A stretch of DNA of 39,251 nucleotides from Vavraia culicis subsp. floridensis (GCF_000192795.1 NW_007360633.1:2842-42092); one strand, 5' to 3'. Counted from the stretch's first letter, positions 1 through 10,888 are shown. The notes: generated from the sequence alone by a model not told the origin. A program made the numbers and translations.

Positions 1-1
1 C

Positions 2-442
2 GGCGGTGGCGGTGGCGGTGGCACTGTCGTCACTATCATTGGTGTTGGCGGTGGCGGTGGCGGCGGTGGTACGAAAGATGTAGGAGGTACGATGATTGCT
101 GCTGGTATTCCTCCAGCACCACCTCCTCCCATTCCTCCACCTCCTCCTCCTCCACTTCCTCCTCCCATTCCTCCTCCACTTCCTCCTCCACTTCCTCCTC
201 CACTTCCTCCTCCACTTCCTCCTCCCATTCCTCCTCCACTTCCTCCTCCACCTGACTTACAATCACAGACTAGATTCTGCGCAGGCGGTGGTGTTATAGC
301 AGGTCTGAGGACACCTGTTGCTCCTCCTCCCCCAGAGGATCCTCCTCCGCATATAATCTCACAGTTATTCACTGTACTTTTCACTAACACAAACTTAAAA
401 ATACATAGAAGTATTCTGTTTATCATGTTGAGTACAGTTTGA
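2..442 (+). CDS. 3' part of Gly-rich/Pro-rich repeat protein (5' end outside window)
   Basis: The frame is open from the window edge to TGA at 440-442, so the start is missing. It reads a poly-Gly tract (about residues 1-24), a short linker, then a long tract of 4-residue units LPPP/IPPP (roughly nt 107-252). A tail of about 60 residues follows, with a second short Pro cluster and a hydrophobic C-terminus. The Pro tract is a 12-bp tandem repeat built on cttcctcctcca, so its length is probably unstable. Poly-Pro stretches of this kind bind profilin, SH3 or WW domains in other eukaryotes, but no FH2, WH2 or other domain is visible, so no function is assigned. The opposite strand also has an open Glu/Trp/Val-rich frame (36-266), a by-product of the repeat. 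The plus reading is preferred because it stays open through the Gly tract to the edge. Confidence 0.42.
   Translation, partial: GGGGGGGTVVTIIGVGGGGGGGGTKDVGGTMIAAGIPPAPPPPIPPPPPPPLPPPIPPPLPPPLPPPLPPPLPPPIPPPLPPPPDLQSQTRFCAGGGVIAGLRTPVAPPPPEDPPPHIISQLFTVLFTNTNLKIHRSILFIMLSTV
107..252. repeat. 12-bp tandem repeat encoding (L/I)PPP
   Basis: Near-perfect 12-bp units (cttcctcctcca, with variants cctcccattcct and cctcctcctcca) run head to tail. The unit length is a multiple of three, so copy changes keep the frame of the plus-strand ORF. Confidence 0.8.
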
Positions 443-3400
443 TAAAATATTTATATTTTTTCTTAAGACATATTGTGTTTCATCCTCAGGTCTATTACTC
501 ATCATGTTTCATGTGCCTCTGTTTAATGTGTCGTAACGCCCAATAAAATAATTTCAAACAGCTTGAATGATTCATCATGGCCTTCTAATCAACAGACTGT
601 GACCCCTCCTTACAGCCGTATATTTTTGCACAGAAACCCGTCTTCAGTTTTACGATTACCTGATTTTTTCTTCGACCGTTTTATTTTTGTTCGTTGCATC
701 ATTCATCATTTGCATTATGCACCCTTGTTTTGTCCAAACTAACATCATGTAGCATTTAAAAGTGTTTGAAAAATCTCCTTGTGACAACGACTGATAAATC
801 TCGCTGATATGCGTTTTAAGATGAATTTGACTTTAACCTCATACATCGTCTCAAAATCTATTTTAGGGCATCATTGCCGCCTATGAGTGAAGATATGGGA
901 TTCTTTTCCTGTGCACTTGGCATCAGATCGCGGTAAAGAATGCACTGCAAGTACCACGGATGCTATTTGCCACGTTTTATTTTGCTACACCCGGTCGATA
1001 ATAATTTTTTGGGTGTACATATGTGCTGTGTATGGGATAAATAAACGACATTTAGCGAAAAAATTTAGATGATGTGCACGAAATAACCTGCGTGCGAAAC
1101 GAATTTTAGCCATTAAGACGTGGCTGTGAAAAGATGCTGGCTATTCTGTATAGCTGCTCTTAGAAATTTTCAATAATACAGAACAGGTTTTGCATTTCAC
1201 GCTAAAAAATTTGCAACAAATAATCAGGTAGTCCTATCGCTTTTTGTAGCAGCATAGCACAATTTTTCTATCATTATCCCTTTTCCTTCTTCTTTTCCAC
1301 GGAAGAACTAAAACCACAGTATGAAGTGTAAATGGAATGTTGAAAAACGCTATCTGCTGTTAGCATGACAAGGGTCTGTTCTGTCTTTTATCTTGCTGCA
1401 GAACTGGCGAATTGTATTCGATTCTACGACCAAAGTATGGATTACCTAAAAAACACAGGAAAAATTCAGCATAAAAAGACAATAGCTTTTATACCAACAG
1501 ATATATTAAAATAAACATGGCTCAAAAATTTGCATCCCAAATGCTTTACAATGTACTATTTAATCCATTTTGATGCTCCAGTGTGCAAACTTTCCTATTC
1601 TGAACCCTCATAAACAAAATTAATTACGCAGTTCATAGCCCCTCCTCGCACGAGCTCATTCTCACTGAAAAATTCTGGATCAAACAACCCTTACTCGCTG
1701 AATCTCATCACAAGTATTTTACCATTATCGTTTTAAAAGTTTCACACCCATCGCCAACCTGATGCAACTATGTTATAAACTTAAAATTAGCTTAAATGAT
1801 TAAGGAGCATGAGTTTGATTTCGCATTTTGAAACAAATACGGTGCCAATAATCTTTCTTCCCTGACAAAAATAAAAGAACTTATCTACAATGTCTTGTTA
1901 ACTCCTATTCTTCGTGAACATATTTAACTTATCTACAATGTCTTGTTAACTCCTATTCTTCGTGAACATATTTAACTTATCTACAATTTCTTGTTAACTC
2001 CTATTCTTCGTGAACATATTTAACTTATCTACAATTTCTTGTTAACTCCTACTTCGTGAACATATTTACATGCTAGTGCACTATGTTCATTACCAAAAAG
2101 TAACAAAGTTTAATCGCCCATTAATTGATATTTTCATTCTTTAATATGTCATGCTAGATTTTTCAGCTACTCTCAATTTTCTTAGATTTACTGATAGGTG
2201 TCGAAAGGAGTTCATGCGCGATAATCATACAGTTTTCGTGCATTCTGTGAAAATTACTGAGCAAATCTTGTAGAAAACGGATTAAATAATAATCTCCAAC
2301 TCTCTGTTTTATGCGAAGATGTAGTGAATGAATTTTTGATTTGTTTCGAACTGATCAATCATATTTCGAGTTGTCTTTTTATTCATATGACCTTATTTAT
2401 ACTGATGACATGAGGGATCTGATGTGTTAATGATAAATGGAGGATTTAGTCAATGTTTTTAGAGTAAAGCTTTTTAACTGCAAAAAAATAGAAGGAGGGT
2501 CAAAATTTTGCAGCTTTGAAATTGACTTTGAATAACGATAAATTGAGCTTAGTATTTATTAGGCTTCAAGAAATCGACTTTAGTTCACTAAATTTGATAT
2601 CATAGCATCAAGTATATCGGCGATACCCATCTACCCATTCACATGTAAAATCTACAAATTTAGTCGTATTGCGGTTTTAGGTGCATTTATGTAAAAACAG
2701 CAACAACTGTCACACAAGTTATTTATCTTGTGCTTGTTGGCAATATTCAGATGTTAGTTTGATCATTGGTGTGTTTTATATCAGATGATGAGATAAAGTT
2801 ATCTCAAGCCGTAAGATGCTATAATGTTCTATAAGAAGCTACACAATAGAATTCTTTACCAGAATGTGTTTGTATGCTATCTCTTTTCGCGCATTTCAAC
2901 ATCTACGAACAAACAGGCAATATATCGCTGTTCAACGACACCACTCGAAGAACTAACTCTTAGTTTCTAGATTCATAGCCGTGTTTGTTGTGAGTTCTTA
3001 TCTCACAATCTTGGTAATTCGTCTGCCTTTCTTCAGAGTAATAACATCAAAGCTAGCGAATGCTTTCAAACCGCCACACAAACACACATTTGCCAAATAA
3101 TCAGCTACGTCACTACACTTGAACTACACGATAATACATTGCTACCATTGGTTTCAGAATTCATATCCAACCAGCACACCACATTATTGTAGTCCGCTTT
3201 CGCTTCTATGTTGGTCCCAACGGTAGACAAAATTTTCAGTAGCAAATTTTCCATTTGTGCAACGTATCCATACGAAAATTTTCTTTCTGTTGGCGCTGAA
3301 ACTGGTGGATAATTTATAGCATAGTAGTTTACAATTCTTGCAGATGCACCATTTTCTTACTCTTATGCCAAATCAAACAACATGCATGATCTGAAATACA

Positions 3401-4041
3401 ATGTATAAACATCCAGAAATGCTTCTTGTTACATTAAAGACCCATCAATGTCGAAGGCAAAATTACAGAACATATGCTTTGGGCCCGAGCTCACTTTGGC
3501 ACGACTCTAAAAAAACGGGGTTTATAACCACGCACGATTCGCTCACTCACATGAACCAAACAAACCGGTTTAAACCAGCAAAATAGTGATTTATTAATTC
3601 TACGGCTGAAAGCGATGATTGAATGGCTCGTAATTCATACTATAACCATCTACCACATGTGATAAAAACTCGTCATATGTTTGCTAGTCTACACTTTTGA
3701 TGTGTGCTCAGGTATCGACTCGGGCATTACGTGTCTTTTCTGTAAACTAGATACATGTGCACGGATACGTGTGTTTAATTTACTTACACATGTGTACAGT
3801 CTCTAAATTGGAATGAGCTGCAGTGCAATAGCATGTTAGAAAAAATGTTCACATAAACGAGAAACGCTTTCTACACAGACAGCACATTGTGCGTACGATC
3901 CACAGTCGCGGTCCATCGCTATATAATTTACCATTTTCCGCCATATTCATGTACAAAAAAGTCGTCTTAAGCACAAGCAAAGAACAAACAATTTCGGTGA
4001 GAATAGAAATCGCTGAAACAACAGCGTCACCCAAGTACAAA
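443..4041. other. Gene-free spacer, 3.6 kb
   Basis: AT-rich with no open frame that combines an ATG, a plausible composition and the CCC start signal. Short frames such as 887-1072 and 3401-3586 look random. The only clear structure is the 48-bp tandem repeat at 1878-2067. No tRNA B-box (GGTTCRANNCC with a pairing stem) was found by eye. Confidence 0.6.
1878..2067. repeat. 48-bp tandem repeat, four copies
   Basis: Units start at 1878, 1926, 1974 and 2022, each beginning aacttatctacaat and ending cgtgaacatattt. Copies 1-2 carry caatgtc where copies 3-4 carry caatttc, and copy 4 lacks a few bases before cttcgtg. The near identity implies recent expansion. No open frame runs through it on a convincing gene. 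Confidence 0.93.
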
Positions 4042-6144
4042 CTACTCAGGCCTAAACATACTCGATGCTTCTATAAGATCTTCTTTTCTAACTTTAACAC
4101 AATTTTTTGCATACGTCCTATCAGTAAAAATAATGCTAGTGTACAAAATATATTCGGCATTGCTAGTATTCAGCGCACTTGACGGGTGTACACAAACTTC
4201 TTCGTCATTCCAGAACGTTCTAAACGAGGCTCCTGTTTTTCTGGCTGTATTCAAAAAATATCCAGCACAAAATGACTTGATTATCCGCAATCGTCTGCTG
4301 GAGTGATCGATTTGAAAGCGCTTGACTTCATGACCGCGAAAAAGGCTACACAACTGCTGAACTATATGCTTGGTTTCTGAAACTACTTTAAAATTAATCT
4401 TGTTCTTGATTGCATATTTCTCTCCCCGTTTTATGGCGTTTTGATAGACATTCATGAGGAAGAAGAAATCACCCATCGTGTCTCCGTATGTCTTCTTAAC
4501 TTCCTCGTACTCATCGATATTGGAGTGGTTGAACAGATTTCGTACCGACAAAAGCGCACAAATGGTTGCGACCTCGACAAAAACCTCAAGTTGAAAGGCT
4601 TTCAAAAGTGAGATCGCCAATTCGGGTTCGAGAGGTAATCGTGCAACTTCACGACCAAGCTCGGTCAATGATCCTCTATCATCCAATGCTCCAAGCCGAT
4701 AAAGCCTCTCAAGTGGGTCGATAAAGTTCTCCAAGGGGGGTCTTTCGAGAAACCTGCATCTCTGTATATGCTGTATCCCCAGACTCTTCGTGACTAGTAT
4801 CAAATTGCCAAGATTTGCGTTCATGATTTCAGCCGTACCTTCATGATGGAAGGCACTGAACTCGCTCTGTGTATACATTCGGTACACAACACCTCTCTTT
4901 GTCCTCCCAACACGACCGCTGCGCTGGTCAGCCTGTTCCTTAGAAATTCTTATCATTTCTAGCCTCTCGATTCCACTTTCCATCCGTTTTTGTTTCACAA
5001 AACCGCTATCAATAACCACGTCCAGGTCCTCAATAGTTATACTTGTTTCCGCAATATTCGTAGATAGAATAATTTTCGACTCGTCATACTTTTTAAATAT
5101 CTTTTGTTGGTTCTGAAACGACACGGCACTGTGCGATTTGAGCACTACGGTTGTTTCAAAACTCTGGCTTTTGATTAAATTGAAACATCTGTCGATGTCC
5201 TGCATTCCACTCAGAAACACTAGGATGTTGATGCTGCTCCGTGCATTTGATAGTACTATCTTCAGCTGCTCAACTATCTTTCGCACGAAATCATAACAGG
5301 GAAAAGGCAGATAATGTATATCGTTGCTAAACCTTTTTTGTTCGATGATGATATTGGCACATTTAAAAAAGTTTATGAATTTGTAACTGTTCACCGTCGC
5401 GCTCATAAGAATCAGTCGGCTATACTGATATTTGTTCATCACAGCAAAGAATATGTCTGTGTTAAGTTTTCTCTCGTGCACCTCATCGATAATTATTAAG
5501 TCGTATGCTTCGCGTTCCTGTAACAGCACGCCGTCGGTAACAAACTTAAGCCGTGTCTTGCTCGACGATTTTTCATCGAACCGGACTTTGTAACCAACCG
5601 TACACCCCACACTTTCGTTAATCTCAAGACTCACTCTCCTTGCCAAATTGGATGCTGCTATGCGCCGAGGTTGACTAACTATGATCCTGTCGAAGTAGTT
5701 CAAAAGAAATTTGGGTATTTGCGTGGATTTCCCGCAGCCAGTGCCACCCTCTATTAGGATTACTTTGTTGTTCACTAGCGCCTCCGTAATTGCTTTTTCG
5801 TACGCGAACACCGGAAGATCAGCATTCATCCGGTATACGAGCGGCTTGTTAATGTTTATGTCTCGTGTGTTGCAAGTACTCGGTGCTATCGGATGATTAT
5901 TAATCCGTTCATTGTCCTTAAAATCTTTTAGAAAGCGTGGCTCATCACGCCTTATGAACAGATTTCTGGGTTCGGATTCACTGTACGCAATACTCATTAG
6001 CTTCACAAAATCGGCCCTCTCGAGCAGTGGCTCAATTTCAAAGAGCCTCTTGTGTCTGATCAGAAATAGCATATACTCTACCACCTCTTGATCATTTATG
6101 TTTAGGTTGTCTTTTATGAAACTGCAAATTTTCTCATCATCCAT
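4042..6144 (-). CDS. DExH-box (DEAH-family) ATP-dependent RNA helicase
   Basis: The 700-aa protein carries every superfamily 2 DEAH-helicase block in order: motif I GGTGCGKST (133-141), Ia SQPRR (157-161), Ib near TDGVL (203-207), motif II DEVH (220-223), motif III SAT (248-250), motif V STNIAETS (361-368) and motif VI QRSGRVGRT (407-415). A winged-helix/HA2 region with LGALD and LPLEPELA follows (about 480-540), then a C-terminal OB-fold region (about 595-690). Family members unwind RNA or RNPs in splicing, ribosome assembly or decay. The subfamily is not resolved. Two residues differ from the usual consensus: DEVH rather than DEAH, and GRVGRT rather than GRAGRT. The start is the ATG at 6144. 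A longer frame begins with TTG, but CCCC lies at 6157-6160 between the two, the expected place for the start signal. It stands alone between long spacers. Confidence 0.93.
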   Translation of the reverse strand: MDDEKICSFIKDNLNINDQEVVEYMLFLIRHKRLFEIEPLLERADFVKLMSIAYSESEPRNLFIRRDEPRFLKDFKDNERINNHPIAPSTCNTRDININKPLVYRMNADLPVFAYEKAITEALVNNKVILIEGGTGCGKSTQIPKFLLNYFDRIIVSQPRRIAASNLARRVSLEINESVGCTVGYKVRFDEKSSSKTRLKFVTDGVLLQEREAYDLIIIDEVHERKLNTDIFFAVMNKYQYSRLILMSATVNSYKFINFFKCANIIIEQKRFSNDIHYLPFPCYDFVRKIVEQLKIVLSNARSSINILVFLSGMQDIDRCFNLIKSQSFETTVVLKSHSAVSFQNQQKIFKKYDESKIILSTNIAETSITIEDLDVVIDSGFVKQKRMESGIERLEMIRISKEQADQRSGRVGRTKRGVVYRMYTQSEFSAFHHEGTAEIMNANLGNLILVTKSLGIQHIQRCRFLERPPLENFIDPLERLYRLGALDDRGSLTELGREVARLPLEPELAISLLKAFQLEVFVEVATICALLSVRNLFNHSNIDEYEEVKKTYGDTMGDFFFLMNVYQNAIKRGEKYAIKNKINFKVVSETKHIVQQLCSLFRGHEVKRFQIDHSSRRLRIIKSFCAGYFLNTARKTGASFRTFWNDEEVCVHPSSALNTSNAEYILYTSIIFTDRTYAKNCVKVRKEDLIEASSMFRPE

Positions 6145-6156
6145 ATTCCAATCACA

Positions 6157-6160
6157 GGGG
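6157..6160 (-). promoter_or_regulatory. CCCC start-site signal of the helicase gene
   Basis: Minus-strand CCCC sits 12 nt before the ATG at 6144. It places transcription initiation inside the longest open frame, which excludes the upstream TTG extension. Confidence 0.55.
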
Positions 6161-7221
6161 CTATACAATTATTCTGTTGTAAACGTGGAATGTAGCACCG
6201 ATCACAAACTGTGCCTGCCTTTGCCAGAAAATCGCTACGTGCGTATTCTTTCATGTTTTAAGCATAGTAACGGGAACGTTTACTCGTATATTAAATGTCG
6301 GATGTGCAGTTTTACACCATTTACTGTTTGCAAAAGAAACATTTGAGCCGGTGAACAGAGTCAATTGGCAAACAGTTCTGTTTACCTTTATGAACGTGCT
6401 AATATTTTAACTCATATGTATAATTTAAGTCAATAAATCGTTGAATACGTTCAATCAGCAACCACGATCGCATGAAACATATTCTCAGCCAAAGAATTCC
6501 GCAAATGTTCTGATAATCCAGTATGCTACCAATATGTTTTTGCCACACAACTGTGGTATATGTTAGGTGTAACCATGGCATTCCGATCAAGGTTGTAATT
6601 TTACTCTCAGGCTCAAAATGTTATACTAAACGGTAGATAGATGCTAAATCGCAGAAAGTACGGCACGAAACGTGTACTGGTAACATTTGTTATTGTCAAA
6701 TAGAATTTACTTACCAAAAAACTTGCATTTTTGTTGCTCACCAGGAGGTGATTATCACTCCAGTCCCTTCCAAAGAGATATAAACCATAGCGTCTGGTAC
6801 TAGGCAAATACGTGCTGGCATTGCAAAATACAAATAAACAAGTGCTAGTTTTACATACAGCACGGTGAAAAGTGTCGAAGGATATAATTATGAACCATGT
6901 TCTGCCGGATCAGTACACGTACACACAAATAATATTAAATCGATTGATCAGTACACACAAATAACAAATCGATTACACGGCCAGGTCACCAAAATACGCT
7001 AGAAAACGTTTTGATGTTACGCATCACTAAAAACACAGGTTCAAGAATCATGCAAGTATGGTGAACCGGTCTGCTGTATTTCATGGCGCTTGCAAGGCAT
7101 CTGTTCCTCAGTACTGACAGCGATGAATAGTGTTAACAACCACATATCACACATATTTTTGATGACCTTGTGGTGCATCTAGTAACTCACAACACCAGCA
7201 ATTCGCGGAAAAATCTCGCTA

Positions 7222-7770
7222 TTGCTCAACAGCAACTGTCCGTACGCTATTGTGTCATCTGGTAAAACCTCTCATACGTCTTGGAGTAGATGGTACACGA
7301 AGGCGAAAAACACTCAAACAAAGCTTAGTTTATTTTCTCAACGAACAACCAACAATCCGTTCCTATACGCTTCCTTCCTTATCATGGATATCTTAGCTCT
7401 TACTAAGTTGCGTCGTATTTTTTTCAAAAAATTGAAGAAATTCAAATAAACTGATCGTCTCATACGGTTTCTGCCCTATCCTGTTTTTAAACACGTGCAA
7501 ACAAATGATTTTTCAGATTTGGTGAAAGTTAATTTGTTAAACCACCAACCGTCTTTCGCATCTGCTCCTTATGACAAAGCAATGACTAAAATGCTGGTAG
7601 CCCCTTCTGACGGCATTGAGCAGCAGTCTTATTATAAACTACCCCGTATTGACATAACCACGTTTGGCGTTTCCTTTATCAGCTGGATAAAAAGGAGAGC
7701 GAAAAAGGTGAAAATACGTTATAGGAGTGGCCAATATACCATAAGCTCGGAGAAAAGCCTGCACCATTAA
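7222..7770 (+). pseudogene. Interrupted open frame, possible gene relic
   Basis: A single frame is open for about 180 codons except for one TAA at 7447-7449. There is no ATG near its 5' end (the first is at 7384) and no CCC signal. The 3' half is basic near its end (WIKRRAKKVKIRYRSG). I recognise no family. It could be a decayed gene or chance openness; the single stop over 549 nt of AT-rich DNA is the only argument. Confidence 0.2.
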
Positions 7771-8587
7771 CAATTTCTGTACACAGCGCAGGAAATCTGA
7801 TTATGTATGCCACAAGTTTTAAGAGTACCATAACACAGCTGCTGAGATGTTACATCCCTTATCGTCACGGCTGCCGAAGAAAGAACTGCTTTACGATCCG
7901 CTCTATAGCGAGAAATAAAGGCAATGCACAGTTGCGTGGTTTCAACGCAACCATAACCCTAACGTAATAATTAGTGACCGAACCTTGGTGCGTGAACAAA
8001 TGCTTAAATTTGAATAATCACCGAATTATCAACCTAGACAGCGCGCGATAGATTCGTTAACCGCAATTGCACGCGGTGCCTTGAGCACAGAAGCATACCA
8101 GGCAAATTCGTTTAATCGTGTTGTGTACCATAAATCAGGGCAAAGCGCAGCAGTTGTTCAGTTCCGTTTGATGTATTGGTACATGCACTCAATGCGATCG
8201 TTGCAAATGACTGAGCAAGTGCCCTCGTGGTTACGTGGCCAGCACCTAACACTACAATTAGGTCAATAATTGTACATTAAATGCTGTTCTGCGAGGTTTT
8301 AAGTCTCATTACAACCTAGCCCCATCTAAATGTTACATATCACTCACAGCCGGTTCGATCTGAAACCATGCAACCAGATTAATCTCTGAGTAAAGCGTGG
8401 TGGCAACAAACCTCGGATTATTCTGCCGAACGGATAATTGCACATGTCGTTCTATGCTCTTAACGTAAAAATTGCAATATTTGCTGCATTTAACATGTAC
8501 AGATGGTAGTAGTGTTGGCTTCACACCGCGATCGCATATTTCAAAGTTTATAGATTGTTTATCAACAATGTTTTTGGTACACTGTGC

Positions 8588-8944
8588 CTAAACAGGATTT
8601 TCATTGTGTTGCAGTTTCTTGTCTGCATACCAAACATTTCTCATTCCTGTTGTCCTCAGGTAAATGTCCACACCTTCTATGTTCATGTACTTGAACAACA
8701 CTATCATTTTTTTGTCATACGCAAGGGTCTCCACGCTGTCAATTAGAACCGATCTGTGTATTCGGTGTGCCAAAAATTCACCGAGCTCCTGCCTCAAGCA
8801 CTCCGAACTAGGACATGCGGCGTGGTCTGCCCTCCTGATTCCATAGGTTTGTATTTTGAATATGTTCTTTGGTACGTCATAAGACCGATCGATCTGATAG
8901 ATTTTACCGAATTGTTTGCGTCGAAGCCCATCGATCCTATTCAT
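8588..8944 (-). CDS. Orphan 118-aa protein, possibly Sm-like or histone-fold-like
   Basis: The ATG at 8944 is immediately preceded by CCC (8945-8947), the signal shared by other genes here, and that is the main reason to accept this frame. The protein is basic at its N-terminus, has an amphipathic helix-like stretch around residues 45-65, and a C-terminal part rich in short hydrophobic strands (KKMIVLFKYMNIEGVDIYL). The YMNI placement about 20 residues after a VLI strand resembles the Sm1 motif of Sm/LSm proteins, but the Gly residues and a clear Sm2 motif are missing. A histone-H4-type alignment is about as weak. No function is assigned. It could be a truncated or very divergent member of either fold, or a lineage-specific gene. 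Confidence 0.55.
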   Translation of the reverse strand: MNRIDGLRRKQFGKIYQIDRSYDVPKNIFKIQTYGIRRADHAACPSSECLRQELGEFLAHRIHRSVLIDSVETLAYDKKMIVLFKYMNIEGVDIYLRTTGMRNVWYADKKLQHNENPV

Positions 8945-9696
8945 GGGCCTTTGAAAAAAGTTTTTTAAATTTTACCTGAGATCGTGGTAGATCCAGGGGA
9001 TAGTAGTGATGAGGATAGTTTAAACGATAAGAACATGTGAATAACTGCTGTGGCAGTGTTGACGTCGAAAAGCATGCAAGGATGTTTTGTGAGCCCACCC
9101 ATTGTCCACAACTATACGGCTATTCTCTTGGTTTATCTTGAACAGCAAGTGAGCAATGTGGTCTAAAGGAAATAATGGGGTATTTACAATGTGTTAATGA
9201 CTCTTTCTGAATAAAACTTTCTTCTGCCAAAGAAGTGAGGAAAAGGCAAAAACAATTGTTTATTAACGTGTGGCAGTTAAAAAGTAAATGAAAAAAATTA
9301 TTTTCAAAGCTGCGCATGATGAATTGCGAACTATTCCAAAAACTTTCGTGTGATTACTGGTGTATACTAAAAAATAAAATATTATGCGATACCAGATTCA
9401 AGGATTGAAAACTGGCAATACTCAGCGGTACAGCGCATTGACTGATAGATTACTCAGTTGATCGGTGTATATCACCGCACTTGATCGAATTCGACCCTTC
9501 TATTAGCGGACAAACTCCATTCAGAAATACGGACTGATACTACAGCCACGACGGTAGATTGGGAGAACGAAAATGAACCTTGTAAATGTGAAACAATTGT
9601 TCCGCGGCACACACCGCCCATTCGAACCAATACGAAAATTAAATGCTCATATTGAGACGGGCCTTGAATGGGGAACAATTTCAAGTACTATTTTAC
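8945..9696. other. Spacer, 0.75 kb
   Basis: Nothing recognisable beyond the CCC signal at its left edge for the 118-aa gene. Minus-strand ORFs at 9120-9317 and 9472-9684 have no start signal or family resemblance. Confidence 0.5.
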
Positions 9697-10320
9697 CTAA
9701 ACTATGTAATCAAACGCTCCACCGAAACCCTCCTTAAACTTTTTGAGGCTGCTTCCGTAAAGATACGGTTTCTTTATTTCTTTTTCTTCGTTGTTCCTGT
9801 AAAGCTCTTTTAAAATTTCGAGGTCTTCTACCAACTTGATCGGTTTACTGGACCTGAATTTGAAAAATGATCTTTCTTCATTTGTTTCGCAGTGAACATT
9901 CGAATCTTTTTCTATTACAACGATCAAAAATGGGAGATAAAATCTATCAAGCGATAAGTTATGCGTTTTGAACGCATTTTTCAGTACGATATGCTCGAAA
10001 ACCTCTTTCATGTGCTGTAAATCCTCAAGTTGTTTTCTTTTCTCCTCCACGACCATCCTTTTTTCGCATAGAAGATTTCTTCGCACCAAGTTGTAACATC
10101 TTTTGGCCTTGACCACCATATTAAGTGATCGCATCACGCTTAACACGTCATACACCCGTCTTCTCAATGTGTTTGTGTTGGAGGTGTTTATACTCGAACA
10201 AATTTTTTGGTACGTGACATCTTTGTTGTTTAATAGAAGGCTATGTATCGAAACGCTTATCTGTTTCAAGCCATCTCTTCGGCTCTCTGATCCTAAACAC
10301 TCGCTAAACAGCTCCTTCAT
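9697..10320 (-). CDS. DP-type (E2F dimerisation partner) transcription factor
   Basis: The 207-aa product has the E2F/DP winged-helix domain at about residues 15-82, with the invariant RRRVYD at 53-58 followed by DVLSVMRSLNMV. The second half matches the DP dimerisation region: a charged coiled-coil segment (85-115), then LPFLIVVIEKDSNVHCE (129-145) and FKFRSSKPIKLVEDLEILKEL (153-173). That arrangement is typical of DP (TFDP) rather than E2F. In other eukaryotes DP pairs with E2F to drive G1/S genes. The protein lacks long flanking regions. The start is placed at the ATG at 10320, because CCC lies at 10326-10328 just upstream. The ATG at 10344 would add eight residues and put the signal inside the gene. 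Confidence 0.88.
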   Translation of the reverse strand: MKELFSECLGSESRRDGLKQISVSIHSLLLNNKDVTYQKICSSINTSNTNTLRRRVYDVLSVMRSLNMVVKAKRCYNLVRRNLLCEKRMVVEEKRKQLEDLQHMKEVFEHIVLKNAFKTHNLSLDRFYLPFLIVVIEKDSNVHCETNEERSFFKFRSSKPIKLVEDLEILKELYRNNEEKEIKKPYLYGSSLKKFKEGFGGAFDYIV

Positions 10321-10325
10321 ATTGA

Positions 10326-10328
10326 GGG
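10326..10328 (-). promoter_or_regulatory. CCC start-site signal of the DP gene
   Basis: Minus-strand ACCCTCAAT ends at the ATG at 10320, 5 nt spacing. It lies between the two candidate ATGs and favours the inner one. Confidence 0.5.
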
Positions 10329-10495
10329 TCTGGAAAAAGTTCATGTAAAAAACTTGAAGTATGCTTGTGATCTTACGAAATAATAGTTGTAGAAACTACG
10401 GTTGGCGATAATCAGTCGAAATTTGCCGTAAAACGCGTGGTATGAGGAGTAACAGGAGTAGTGTACGCTTTATTTATTCTTTTATGCCCGTTACA

Positions 10496-10888
10496 TTTGA
10501 TGGGATGGACATGGCTTTGATGGGGTGAACATGGCTTTGATGGGATGGACATGGCTTTGATGGGGTGAACATGGCTTTGATGGGGTGGACATGGCTTTGA
10601 TGGGGTGAACATGGCTTTGATGGGATGGACATGGCTTTGATGGGATGGACATGGCTTTGATGAGGTGAACATGGCTTTGATGGGGTGAACATGGCTTTGA
10701 TGGGGTGAACATGGCTTTGATGAGGTGAACATGGCTTTGATGGGATGGACATGGCTTTGATGAGGTGAACATGGCTTTGATGGGGTGAACATGGCTTTGA
10801 TGAGGTGAACATGGCTTTGATGAGGTGAACATGGCTTTGATGGGGTGAACATGGCTTTGATAAGGTGAACATGGCTTTGATGGAGTGA
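10496..10888. repeat. 20-bp minisatellite, about 20 copies
   Basis: Head-to-tail units of the form tttgatggggtgaacatggc. Counted by their variable middle, the order includes tgggatggac, tggggtgaac, tggggtggac and tgaggtgaac forms, interleaved rather than blocked, which suggests repeated slippage or unequal exchange. Because 20 is not a multiple of three and the unit has no stop on the minus strand, all three minus frames stay open and encode a 20-residue period (HQSHVHPIKAMFTPSKPCSP-like). It lies about 150 bp upstream of the DP gene start. Confidence 0.97.

Larger units (their letters stand above)
6145..8587. other. Spacer, 2.4 kb, with one interrupted frame
   Basis: No intact gene is supported. 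An imperfect short direct repeat (agtacacacaaataa followed by aaatcgatt) lies at about 6911-6972. One plus-strand frame (7222-7770) is broken by a single stop and is listed separately. Remaining ORFs use TTG or GTG starts and overlap each other. Confidence 0.5.

Noticed and set aside
36..266. Glu/Trp/Val-rich minus-strand ORF
   Set aside because: Antisense of the Pro repeat; the plus frame is open to the window edge while this one ends inside.
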